From an uncultured Clostridia bacterium (GTDB taxonomy: Bacteria; Bacillota; Clostridia; Oscillospirales; Ruminococcaceae), in contig CAMNDR010000074.1 in assembly GCA_946535685.1 (NCBI GenBank), positions 1-5,820 on the forward strand: a DNA stretch of 5,820 nt. The letters are read 5' to 3'. Positions 1 through 5,621 of the stretch are shown piece after piece (within the stretch, counting starts at the first letter, position 1; every line of letters begins with the position of its first letter). The notes under the pieces are model-generated. The model saw only the letters and a list, made by a program, of their open reading frames with translations, was not told where the DNA came from and did no database searches. The position numbers and the translations under genes are program-made.

Positions 1-194
1 GGGGCGCTCCCCGGTGCGTCAGCACCAGAAAACAGACTTTATTGACAAGCTGAGGTACCCGTGCAGCAGCATGGGTGCCTGCATTTTGCCGCCATGAATA
101 AAGAACACGGCTGGTTTTCTGATTATTTGTGCAGAACCGACAAAAAATACGCGGCAATCTTGTCGGCAAAAGACGTTCAAACCCAAAAATTCTC
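1..194. other. Non-coding upstream region with several inverted repeats
   Basis: I see no credible gene here; the only open frame of any length, on the minus strand, lacks a ribosome binding site and protein-like composition. The region is AT-rich from about 80 onward. It holds these inverted repeats: 13-17 with 22-26 (GGTGC/GCACC, 4-base loop); 53-64 with 69-80 (12 pairs including two G-U, loop AGCA); 84-91 with 164-171 (TTTTGCCG/CGGCAAAA); 113-121 with 132-138 (bulged); and 137-143 with 160-166 (CCGACAA/TTGTCGG), which competes with the previous two. None is followed by a proper T-run, so I do not call a terminator. It may be the end of an upstream transcript, a structured RNA, or protein-binding sites upstream of the promoter. 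Confidence 0.5.
53..80 (+). repeat. 12-bp stem-loop (inverted repeat)
   Basis: Bases 53-64 pair with 69-80 around the tetraloop AGCA. Ten pairs are Watson-Crick and two (56/77 and 61/72) are G-U when read as + strand RNA; on the minus strand these become A-C mismatches. A fold in + strand RNA is therefore favoured. Only four T residues follow, four bases after the stem, so it is a poor intrinsic terminator. Confidence 0.5.
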
Positions 195-223
195 TTGACA
201 ATTTGCATAAAGTGTGTTAGAAT
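195..223 (+). promoter_or_regulatory. Strong vegetative-sigma promoter
   Basis: The -35 box TTGACA (195-200) matches consensus. A 17-base spacer follows, then TAGAAT (218-223), one mismatch from TATAAT. TG at 215-216 makes an extended -10 element (TGTTAGAAT). Transcription should start near 229-231, about 130 bases before the ATG at 362. It is the only strong promoter I find, so it may serve the first gene alone or, by readthrough, the downstream run as well. Confidence 0.88.
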
Positions 224-229
224 AAATAA

Positions 230-361
230 TGTAGCATAATGTAATGGTGCTATCATATCCTGCAGCGGTTTCGGCGCTGCGGACAGGGGATCATTTCTTG
301 CCGGAATATAGAGGTTTCCGGTACCCTGAGAGGCTTTTGACCGAGAGAAGGAGTGTTAAGT
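230..361 (+). promoter_or_regulatory. Structured 5' leader of the secreted-protein gene
   Basis: The predicted untranslated leader can form two adjacent stem-loops. The first pairs 260-267 with 275-282 (core GCAGCG/CGCTGC, 7-base loop). The second has an outer stem CAGGG/CCCTG (284-288 with 324-328) and, after a one-sided bulge (289-298), an inner stem 299-306 with 316-323 (core CCGGAA/TTCCGG, 9-base loop). The ribosome binding site AAGGAG (348-353) lies outside both folds, 8 bases before the ATG. I do not recognise a known riboswitch. Plausible roles are mRNA stabilisation or cis-regulation; no T-run follows, which argues against simple attenuation. Confidence 0.55.
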
Positions 362-1138
362 ATGAACCAGAGAATGAGAAGAGGCGTGATGACTGCGGCG
401 CTCAGCGCATCGCTGGCGATCGTGAGCTGCGGTGCAGCACTGACCGCAAATGCAGCCACCGAGACCGGCAAGGCTTACATCTACGTTGTGGATGTACAGG
501 ACGGCGGCGCCAGCTACCAGGGTGAGGGCAATGTTGCCAACACCATCAGTGCCGGCGTGACCACCCAGACCATCGAGGCTGACGGCGATTACACCGTAGA
601 GATTGATCTCTCCAAGGAGAGCACGATCACCACGATCACCGAGTTCAAGAAGCTCAAGCTGTATGTTGTCGGCACGGAGAACACCAAGAACCTGACGCTG
701 ACCGTGAAGGAGCTCAAGGTCAATGACAAGGCAATTGCCCTTGACGGCACGCCGGAGTTCAAGACCACCGAGAACGACTACTATGCCGATCTGTGGGATG
801 TGGACGGCGCACAGCTTTTTGACCGCCTTGGCGATGACGTGATGAACGCAAGCAAGGTTTCCGTATCCTTTACCGTAGCTGGCTGGCCGGTTGAAGAGTC
901 CTCCTCTGAGGCTTCTTCCGAGGCATCCTCTGAGGCTTCGTCCTCTCAGGCTGAATCCTCTTCCCAGGCGGCTTCGTCTTCCCAGGCGGCTTCGTCTTCC
1001 CAGGCTGCGTCCTCTGCTGCGCCGAGTGAGTCCAATACGCCCACCGGTGATGCAGGTGTCGGCGCTCTTGGCTTTGCAGCACTGGCTGCGGCAGCAGTTG
1101 CCTGCACAGGTGCGGTAGCAGCGAAGAAGAAGGACTAA
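362..1138 (+). CDS. Secreted beta-sandwich-like surface protein with Ser-rich linker and C-terminal anchor
   Basis: This 258-residue protein starts at ATG 362, set by AAGGAG 8 bases upstream; a GTG three codons earlier lies inside that site. Residues 1-31 form a Sec signal peptide (basic MNQRMRRG, hydrophobic core, ANA before A32). An IVSC sequence ending at C23 could instead act as a lipobox, but the AxA site fits better. Residues 32-177 look rich in beta strands, with DGDYTVEIDL (74-83) and LTVKELKVNDKAI (113-125). This pattern resembles the carbohydrate-binding-like sandwich domains of Ruminococcus surface proteins; I recognise the style, not a named family. A Ser/Ala/Glu/Gln linker (180-224) with SQAASS repeats follows, then TPTGD (226-230), a hydrophobic segment (231-254) and KKKD. 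The ending resembles a sortase signal or a membrane anchor. Ligand unknown; an exposed adhesin or glycan binder is inferred. Confidence 0.92.
   Translation: MNQRMRRGVMTAALSASLAIVSCGAALTANAATETGKAYIYVVDVQDGGASYQGEGNVANTISAGVTTQTIEADGDYTVEIDLSKESTITTITEFKKLKLYVVGTENTKNLTLTVKELKVNDKAIALDGTPEFKTTENDYYADLWDVDGAQLFDRLGDDVMNASKVSVSFTVAGWPVEESSSEASSEASSEASSSQAESSSQAASSSQAASSSQAASSAAPSESNTPTGDAGVGALGFAALAAAAVACTGAVAAKKKD
959..1014 (+). repeat. 18-bp tandem repeat encoding SQAASS units
   Basis: Two identical 18-base copies sit at 961-978 and 979-996, and a diverged third at 997-1014. They encode SQAASS-type units in the linker of the surface protein. Shorter SSEA-coding repeats precede them (about 900-945). 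Because 18 is a multiple of three, copy-number change would alter linker length without shifting frame. Confidence 0.8.
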
Positions 1139-1225
1139 TCAGAAACTGGAAGGCAATTGGTAATGTGCCGCTGCTTGTCCTGTGTCATGGCCGAAGGGTG
1201 AGCAGTTGAATAAGTTCATAAATGA

Positions 1226-1289
1226 AATAAGCACGGCTCTTTGCTCAGTTATACAAGGTATTGTAGAACGGAACGGGGCTGTGCTTATT
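1226..1289 (+). repeat. Long imperfect stem-loop before the lipoprotein gene
   Basis: AATAAGCAC (1226-1234) pairs perfectly with GTGCTTATT (1281-1289), and G-U and G-C pairs extend the stem inwards to about 1240/1275. Inside, GTT (1248-1250) can pair with AAC (1267-1269), and TACAA (1252-1256) with TTGTA (1261-1265) around a GGTA loop. The base of the stem ends five bases before the ribosome binding site of the next gene. The sequence after it (GTTATGAGG) is not a T-run, so it is not a normal terminator. It may be a processing or stability element, a partial terminator, or a translational control element. Confidence 0.55.
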
Positions 1290-1294
1290 GTTAT

Positions 1295-1312
1295 GAGGAG
1301 GGGCTGACGTTG
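1295..1312 (+). promoter_or_regulatory. Strong ribosome binding site selecting a TTG start
   Basis: GAGGAGGGG (1295-1303) lies 6 bases before TTG at 1310. The next in-frame ATG (1325) is 21 bases from this site, too far to use it. An earlier in-frame TTG at 1241 lies inside the long stem-loop, has no such site, and would add 23 residues before the signal peptide. TTG 1310 gives a normal lipoprotein n-region. Confidence 0.8.
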
Positions 1313-3064
1313 AGAAAAACATGGATGAAACGAGCGCTTGCACTTGCAATGGGCGGCATCACGCTGATGCTGACAGCGTGCGGCGAGCTGCCGAAAGCGT
1401 TCCCGGGGATCAGTGATGACCCGGTGATCGTGGATATGGGCGACCGTTACAAGGTGAATGTGTTCTTCCAGAACAATGAGAACACCTATGCGCTCCGCAA
1501 GGACGGCACTGTGAAGGATTTCTTCGAAGGATGGACGAATACCGTCAACAAGATGATGTATACCGACACCTCCAAGACCTATATCACACAGTACGATCCC
1601 GCTGCTCAGCAGTTCAGCCTTGTGGAATACAACCGCACGGATTATGACAACAAGCTCTGGGAGGAGGCACGCAAGGACTACGCCGCAGAAGGCGCCAGCG
1701 CCAGCTCCGACAAGAGCCTGTATGTGATGGACGGCAAGAACGGCATCCCTGCGGGCGATGCGACGTTTGAGGAGAAGCGCCCCGAGGGCGGCATCCTCAG
1801 ACTGTTCGTCGATGAGATGAAAAAGGTCGATGTCATGCGCTATACACGGCTTCAGTATGCCGAGGAGGCGACTGAGGCGGCGTCTGATGCGGAGAATGCG
1901 TCCTCTGCACCTGCGGAGGAGCGCACCAGCGAGATCTTCGATCCAGAGGCGATCAATGTGATCTTCACCGATCTGAGTGAAAAAGGCATCATTGATCTGG
2001 GCGAGGACATCTTCACCTATTACACCGCAGATAACCGCTATAATGCCTGCGTTCTGGCGATCAAGCTCGAAATGAAGCAGGGCGAGCCGATCTACTATGC
2101 GAGCCGGAACAATTCCGACTCCCTCACCAAGAATGCAGCGGGCGGCAGCCGCTGGTTCTATCTCGTGATGATGGGGCCGTCCACGCATCTGGCCTCCTTC
2201 GTGGACAGCCTGACCAAGAAGCTCGAGGAGGGCACGGTTCACCGGGGTGCTGCCACGAACGGCTACGAGCGCAGCCTGATCTACAACACCGCCGAGATCT
2301 TCAACCGTGAGGAAGACATCCAGATCCACATGGCGGACAGAAATGATCCCGACCAGCAGGCCATCCTGCAGAGCGGCGGCCCGGATGCGCTGTTTGAGAA
2401 TGCATCCGTCCGGCTCGAACCGCTGTTTGACAGAGATTCCGCCTTCCCGGTCGGCGTATACCGTGACAGCATCATGGAATACCGCTATACACCGAAGGAT
2501 AAGGCCTTCAACCTCAAGGGCTACAACGGTGCCGCGACAAAGGATTTCTCCCTGAACATCGACCTGACCAAGGAAGCCGACCGCCACGACCTCGTGGCAG
2601 ATACCACGCCGCTGGACTATGTGTTCGGTGAGCCGGTCGTCTACCTCGAAGGCGCGAAGGGCTGGGAGGAGATGGATCCCGACCACAAGGAGCGCTTCTT
2701 CAAGAAGATCTCCGTGGACGAAAATGACGGCAAGAAGCTGTCGATCATCTCTGACAATGCGGATGAGTGCGACCACCACAATGTCTACATCACCGTTCCG
2801 GTGCTGCAGCGTGCAACTGTCAGCCAGGTGGTCGGCGAGAACATCAACACGGATACGCAGTGGGTAAGCAATTATTGCACCTTCTCCGGCTCTGATCCGA
2901 AGGAAGAGGTGAAGGGCACCTACTTCTTCAACACGTTCTACGCCAATCTGTTCGATATGAAGCTCGAAGGCGAGACAGACCAGCAGATGGTCGTCTATGG
3001 TGACACCAAGTACCTCTATGCACAGATCGACGAGCTGAAGATCCTGATCGAGGGCGTTCACTAA
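1310..3064 (+). CDS. Large lipoprotein of unknown family
   Basis: The product has 584 residues from TTG 1310. It begins with a basic n-region (MRKTWMKR), a hydrophobic stretch and the lipobox LTAC, so C24 should be lipidated and the mature protein held on the outer face of the membrane. I do not recognise the family. The mature part is soluble and rich in acidic and aromatic residues, with no internal membrane helix. A low-complexity Ala/Glu/Ser insert (about 185-208) probably separates two domains. After it, INVIFTDLSE (215-224) and WFYLVMMGP (282-290) look like buried beta strands of an alpha/beta fold; a vWA-like domain is possible but weakly supported. It opens the envelope gene run, ending 3 bases before the GH3 start, so the two are probably co-translated and may act together. 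No promoter is visible just upstream; expression may come by readthrough past the 1226-1289 hairpin. It does not resemble a typical solute-binding protein. Confidence 0.88.
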   Translation: MRKTWMKRALALAMGGITLMLTACGELPKAFPGISDDPVIVDMGDRYKVNVFFQNNENTYALRKDGTVKDFFEGWTNTVNKMMYTDTSKTYITQYDPAAQQFSLVEYNRTDYDNKLWEEARKDYAAEGASASSDKSLYVMDGKNGIPAGDATFEEKRPEGGILRLFVDEMKKVDVMRYTRLQYAEEATEAASDAENASSAPAEERTSEIFDPEAINVIFTDLSEKGIIDLGEDIFTYYTADNRYNACVLAIKLEMKQGEPIYYASRNNSDSLTKNAAGGSRWFYLVMMGPSTHLASFVDSLTKKLEEGTVHRGAATNGYERSLIYNTAEIFNREEDIQIHMADRNDPDQQAILQSGGPDALFENASVRLEPLFDRDSAFPVGVYRDSIMEYRYTPKDKAFNLKGYNGAATKDFSLNIDLTKEADRHDLVADTTPLDYVFGEPVVYLEGAKGWEEMDPDHKERFFKKISVDENDGKKLSIISDNADECDHHNVYITVPVLQRATVSQVVGENINTDTQWVSNYCTFSGSDPKEEVKGTYFFNTFYANLFDMKLEGETDQQMVVYGDTKYLYAQIDELKILIEGVH

Positions 3065-3067
3065 ACC

Positions 3068-4414
3068 ATGAAAGAACGAAAGGGAGGGCTCGCAAAGCTG
3101 ATGCAGCGCACCGGCACAAAGCCGGGCGACCTGGTCATTGCAGCGACTGCAGCGATCCTGACCGTCTATATTTTGGTGCTCACGCTGAGCGTGAAGTACA
3201 TCAGTCCCACACAGGAACCGATGTCAGCGCCCGGTATGACGGCGGAGACGGACACTGCTCCGGCAGAGCTGCAGGATCCGTCTGCAGAGCCCGAAACAGA
3301 GACAGCGGCGGCTGCAGAAGAGACGACAGAAGCAGCGACCGAAGCGGTATCCGGTGATCCTGCCGTGGAGCAGGCGCTTCCGGATATGACGCTTGAAGAA
3401 AAGATCTACCAGCTCTTTATCGTATCGCCGGAGAGCCTTGTGGACAATGCCGTGTCCTGTGTGACGGAGTCCGGCGATATGACAAAAACAGCGCTGGCGA
3501 GCAAGCCTGTCGGCGGCATCATCTACTTTGCCCAGAATCTGGAAAACAGACAGCAGACGACGGACATGATCGCCAATGCACAGCACTATGCCAAGGATTC
3601 GCATGGGATCGGCCTTTTCATCGCAGTCGATGAGGAGGGCGGCCAGGTCGCACGGGTGGCAGATTCCCTCGGCACCACGGCCTACAGCCCGATGGCGACC
3701 TACGGCAAGCAGGGCGATACCGCTCAGGTGCGTGAGATCGGTGCGGACATCGCCTCAGACATCGCAGAATACGGCTTCAACCTGGACTTTGCGCCGGTGG
3801 CGGATGTGAATCTGAACAGCGGCAATGAGCTGGGCAGCCGGATCTTCAGCGATGATCCGGAAGTCGTTTCGGAAATGACCGCAGCGATGGTCGAAGGCCT
3901 GCAGGAAAGCGGCAAGGTGAGCGCCACGCTCAAGCATTTCCCCGGTCTCGGCGCAGAGAGCGGCAATACCCACTACGATGCGACCGCACGCATCGACCGC
4001 ACCAAGGAGCAGCTTATGCAGGACGAGTTCACCGCCTTCAGGGGCGGGATCGAGGCCGGCGCTGATTTCGTGATGGTCGGCCACCAGATCATGAGCTGCG
4101 CAGGCGACGACCTGCCGTCGGATCTTTCCGGCGTCGTGGTCAATGACTGGCTGCGGGGCGAGCTGGGATTCGAGGGCATCGTGGTGACGGACTCGCACAC
4201 GATGAACACCATCAGCGGGACCTATTCCGCCGGAACGGCTGCCAGAATGTCGATCCAGGCGGGTGTGGACATTGTGCTGATCCCGAAGGATCTGCAGGCG
4301 GCATACCAGGCCGTGTATGATGCCGTGGAGAGCGGCGAGATCCCGGAGAGCCGGATCGACGAGAGCGTCCGGAGAATTTTGACAGTCAAGGCCCGTCACG
4401 GCCTGATCGGATAG
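3068..4414 (+). CDS. Membrane-anchored glycoside hydrolase family 3 (NagZ-like beta-N-acetylhexosaminidase)
   Basis: This 448-residue protein has a short basic N-terminus, one membrane helix (about 21-41), an Ala/Glu/Thr/Pro linker (46-100) and a single GH3 TIM-barrel domain from about 104 (LPDMTLEEKIYQLF). The catalytic domain should lie outside the cell. NagZ hallmarks seen: DEEGGQVAR (188-196), NLDFAPVADVN (238-248), GSRIFSDDPE (256-265), KHFPG (289-293) and VVTDSHTM (372-379), where D375 fits the catalytic nucleophile. NagZ enzymes release GlcNAc from peptidoglycan fragments. In the flexible loop, His of the usual Asp-x-His dyad is kept (H302) but Asp is Asn (N300), and KHFPGHG reads KHFPGLG. 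No second GH3 domain is present, as in compact NagZ. ATG 3068 has only a weak site (GAGGG, 13 bases upstream) but starts 3 bases after the lipoprotein stop, so coupling is likely; ATG 3101 is an alternative. Family confident; activity and substrate uncertain. Confidence 0.93.
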   Translation: MKERKGGLAKLMQRTGTKPGDLVIAATAAILTVYILVLTLSVKYISPTQEPMSAPGMTAETDTAPAELQDPSAEPETETAAAAEETTEAATEAVSGDPAVEQALPDMTLEEKIYQLFIVSPESLVDNAVSCVTESGDMTKTALASKPVGGIIYFAQNLENRQQTTDMIANAQHYAKDSHGIGLFIAVDEEGGQVARVADSLGTTAYSPMATYGKQGDTAQVREIGADIASDIAEYGFNLDFAPVADVNLNSGNELGSRIFSDDPEVVSEMTAAMVEGLQESGKVSATLKHFPGLGAESGNTHYDATARIDRTKEQLMQDEFTAFRGGIEAGADFVMVGHQIMSCAGDDLPSDLSGVVVNDWLRGELGFEGIVVTDSHTMNTISGTYSAGTAARMSIQAGVDIVLIPKDLQAAYQAVYDAVESGEIPESRIDESVRRILTVKARHGLIG

Positions 4415-4420
4415 GAGGAG
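4413..4420 (+). promoter_or_regulatory. Ribosome binding site overlapping the GH3 stop codon
   Basis: AGGAGGAG (4413-4420) includes the last two bases of the TAG stop of the GH3 gene and lies 5 bases before ATG 4426. A ribosome finishing the GH3 gene ends on this site, which suggests coupled translation. Confidence 0.85.
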
Positions 4421-4425
4421 TTCTT

Positions 4426-5004
4426 ATGCCAGCAAACAAGAAACCGGCCAGAAAGCCGGCAGCCAAGCCCCAGGCCAAAAAGCCTGCACTGACAGGTGCT
4501 GCGCTGATTGCAGCGCAGAAAAAGGCGGAAAAGGGAAAGGGCGTTGCGCTCCCGTTTGTGTTCGGAGCCATCACGGCAGCGATCGTCGCTGCGATCATGG
4601 TGTTCCTGTTCCAGGACGGGCTGCCTGTGACGGACCGCTGCCACTGCTCGTGGGAGCGTGTCATCATCACATGCGTTCTGGTATTTGCAGCATGCGTGCT
4701 GCAGGTGTTCAGCTATCTGAGCTACCGTGAAAAGTGCAGACAGGATGCATTGGCCACCAGCCCCAAGGTGCATCAGGAGTTTGAAAAGAAGAAACCCTTC
4801 CGTGTGTTCGGCGTTTCGATCATCATTGCGGTCATCTCGGCTGTGGTGATTTTCGCGGCAGTGCCGCTGCTGCAGGATCAGAACGGCAATGTTCTGTGGT
4901 TCTTCACCAGGGGCATGGGCATCGTGATCGTTCTGCTCACACTGCTGATGTCGGCGCTCGGCGGGATCATGGATAAGCTCGTCTTCAACAATCATGTGAA
5001 ATAA
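4426..5004 (+). CDS. Four-helix membrane protein with Lys/Pro/Ala-rich N-terminal tail
   Basis: This protein has 192 residues; the start is fixed by AGGAGGAG 5 bases upstream. Residues 1-38 form a very basic, probably disordered tail with KPA-like repeats (KKPARKPAAKPQAKKPA), like histone-H1-type tails. Four membrane helices follow, at about 40-62, 78-98, 124-149 and 156-181. The positive-inside rule puts both ends and the basic middle loop (100-125, with EKKKPFR) in the cytoplasm, leaving two short outer loops; the first carries a CHC sequence (C71, C73). I do not recognise a family and see no catalytic motif. It follows the GH3 gene by 11 bases and precedes another membrane gene by 14, so it probably belongs to the same operon and perhaps to a membrane complex. 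The tail could bind acidic lipids, a partner or nucleic acid; none of these is shown. Confidence 0.88.
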   Translation: MPANKKPARKPAAKPQAKKPALTGAALIAAQKKAEKGKGVALPFVFGAITAAIVAAIMVFLFQDGLPVTDRCHCSWERVIITCVLVFAACVLQVFSYLSYREKCRQDALATSPKVHQEFEKKKPFRVFGVSIIIAVISAVVIFAAVPLLQDQNGNVLWFFTRGMGIVIVLLTLLMSALGGIMDKLVFNNHVK

Positions 5005-5011
5005 GGGAGGG
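5003..5011 (+). promoter_or_regulatory. Ribosome binding site overlapping a stop codon
   Basis: AAGGGAGGG (5003-5011) shares two bases with the TAA stop (5002-5004) of the preceding membrane protein and lies 7 bases before ATG 5019. It fixes that start and repeats the layout of the previous junction. Confidence 0.82.
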
Positions 5012-5018
5012 AACAGCT

Positions 5019-5606
5019 ATGCCGCCAGCAAGAAGACGAAGAAGACCGGGCGGAGGCTCCGGCCGGAACCGGGACAGGATCACTGCACCTGCCAACCGGC
5101 CGAAGGGCGTCACAGCGACGATCATTGCGTTCCTTCTGTGGGCTGCCTCCTGCGCAGCGATCTGGTTCATCACAAAGTACCAGCTCGAACACAATGTCTA
5201 TAAGCTGATCGGGCTTGTGGATCTGATGGGGCGGGATGCGGTATACAAAGCCGGCAAGGGTCTGATCGGCGTTACCGCCATCACACCGGAGAGCATCGGT
5301 GAGGCCTCCAGGGAGATCATCAACAAGCTGTGCCTGTACAGAACTCTGATCCTCGGCATTCTGGAACTGCTGCTGATGATCTGGCCGATGCTGGAATACT
5401 GGTTCTGTTTCCACAAGGCAGTCGGCATGCGGGCGACCTACAAGTGGTATGTACCGGTGGTCATCATGTGCATCATCAGCCTGATCGCCATTGTCATTGC
5501 AGATGCGATCGTGCTGGCGCTGGGCTGGATCACGCTGGTGTCGCTGCTGGTCATCCTGGCGGTGATCTTCATTCCCCGCATCACACCGGCACTGCAGCCG
5601 AGATAG
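5019..5606 (+). CDS. Four-helix membrane protein with Arg-rich N-terminal tail
   Basis: This 195-residue protein starts after AAGGGAGGG with 7-base spacing. Residues 1-30 are strongly basic and flexible (five consecutive Arg at 5-9, then a Gly/Arg/Asn stretch). Membrane helices lie at about 31-51, 109-130, 143-167 and 170-187. The positive-inside rule places both ends inside and a loop of about 57 residues (52-108) outside. That loop begins with a motif shared with the next gene: WFI (49-51), L56-E57-x-N59, then L63-I64-G65. No enzyme motif or known family is recognised. The middle helices contain isolated charged residues (E115, E125, D161), compatible with helix packing or a channel-like role, but that is speculation. 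Tight spacing to both neighbours supports one transcript. It may be a subunit of a complex with the lipoprotein and GH3 enzyme. Confidence 0.88.
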   Translation: MPPARRRRRPGGGSGRNRDRITAPANRPKGVTATIIAFLLWAASCAAIWFITKYQLEHNVYKLIGLVDLMGRDAVYKAGKGLIGVTAITPESIGEASREIINKLCLYRTLILGILELLLMIWPMLEYWFCFHKAVGMRATYKWYVPVVIMCIISLIAIVIADAIVLALGWITLVSLLVILAVIFIPRITPALQPR

Positions 5607-5613
5607 GAAAGGA
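5605..5613 (+). promoter_or_regulatory. Ribosome binding site overlapping a stop codon
   Basis: AGGAAAGGA (5605-5613) shares two bases with the TAG stop (5604-5606) and lies 8 bases before ATG 5622. It is the third junction in a row where stop codon and ribosome binding site are merged. Confidence 0.75.
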
Positions 5614-5621
5614 TGATTCTT

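Noticed and set aside
13..26. GGTGC/GCACC hairpin as a terminator
   Set aside because: No T-run follows it on either strand.
42..70. TTGACA at 42-47 as a second promoter
   Set aside because: No -10-like sequence lies 16-18 bases downstream.
172..185. GTTCAAACCC, resembling a tRNA T-loop
   Set aside because: No flanking T-stem or acceptor pairing, and no D- or anticodon arm upstream.
353..361. GTG start at 353 for the surface-protein gene
   Set aside because: The codon overlaps the AAGGAG site itself; ATG 362 has ideal 8-base spacing.
372..385. Twin-arginine signal (R6-R7) in the surface protein
   Set aside because: The surrounding residues do not fit the S-R-R-x-F-L-K pattern; an ordinary Sec signal peptide is the better reading.
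244..525. Possible upstream reading frame starting at ATG 244 in the leader
   Set aside because: No ribosome binding site precedes it, and it runs out of frame deep into the well-supported surface-protein gene.
1206..1255. Possible promoter for the lipoprotein gene (TTGAAT at 1206, TATACA at 1250)
   Set aside because: The two boxes are 38 bases apart, and neither has a suitable partner at normal spacing.
1139..3061. A 640-codon open frame on the minus strand opposite the lipoprotein gene
   Set aside because: It has no ribosome binding site or recognisable domain, and it mirrors a + strand gene with a strong site, a lipobox and a coupled neighbour. Long antisense frames are expected in DNA with GC-rich third codon positions.
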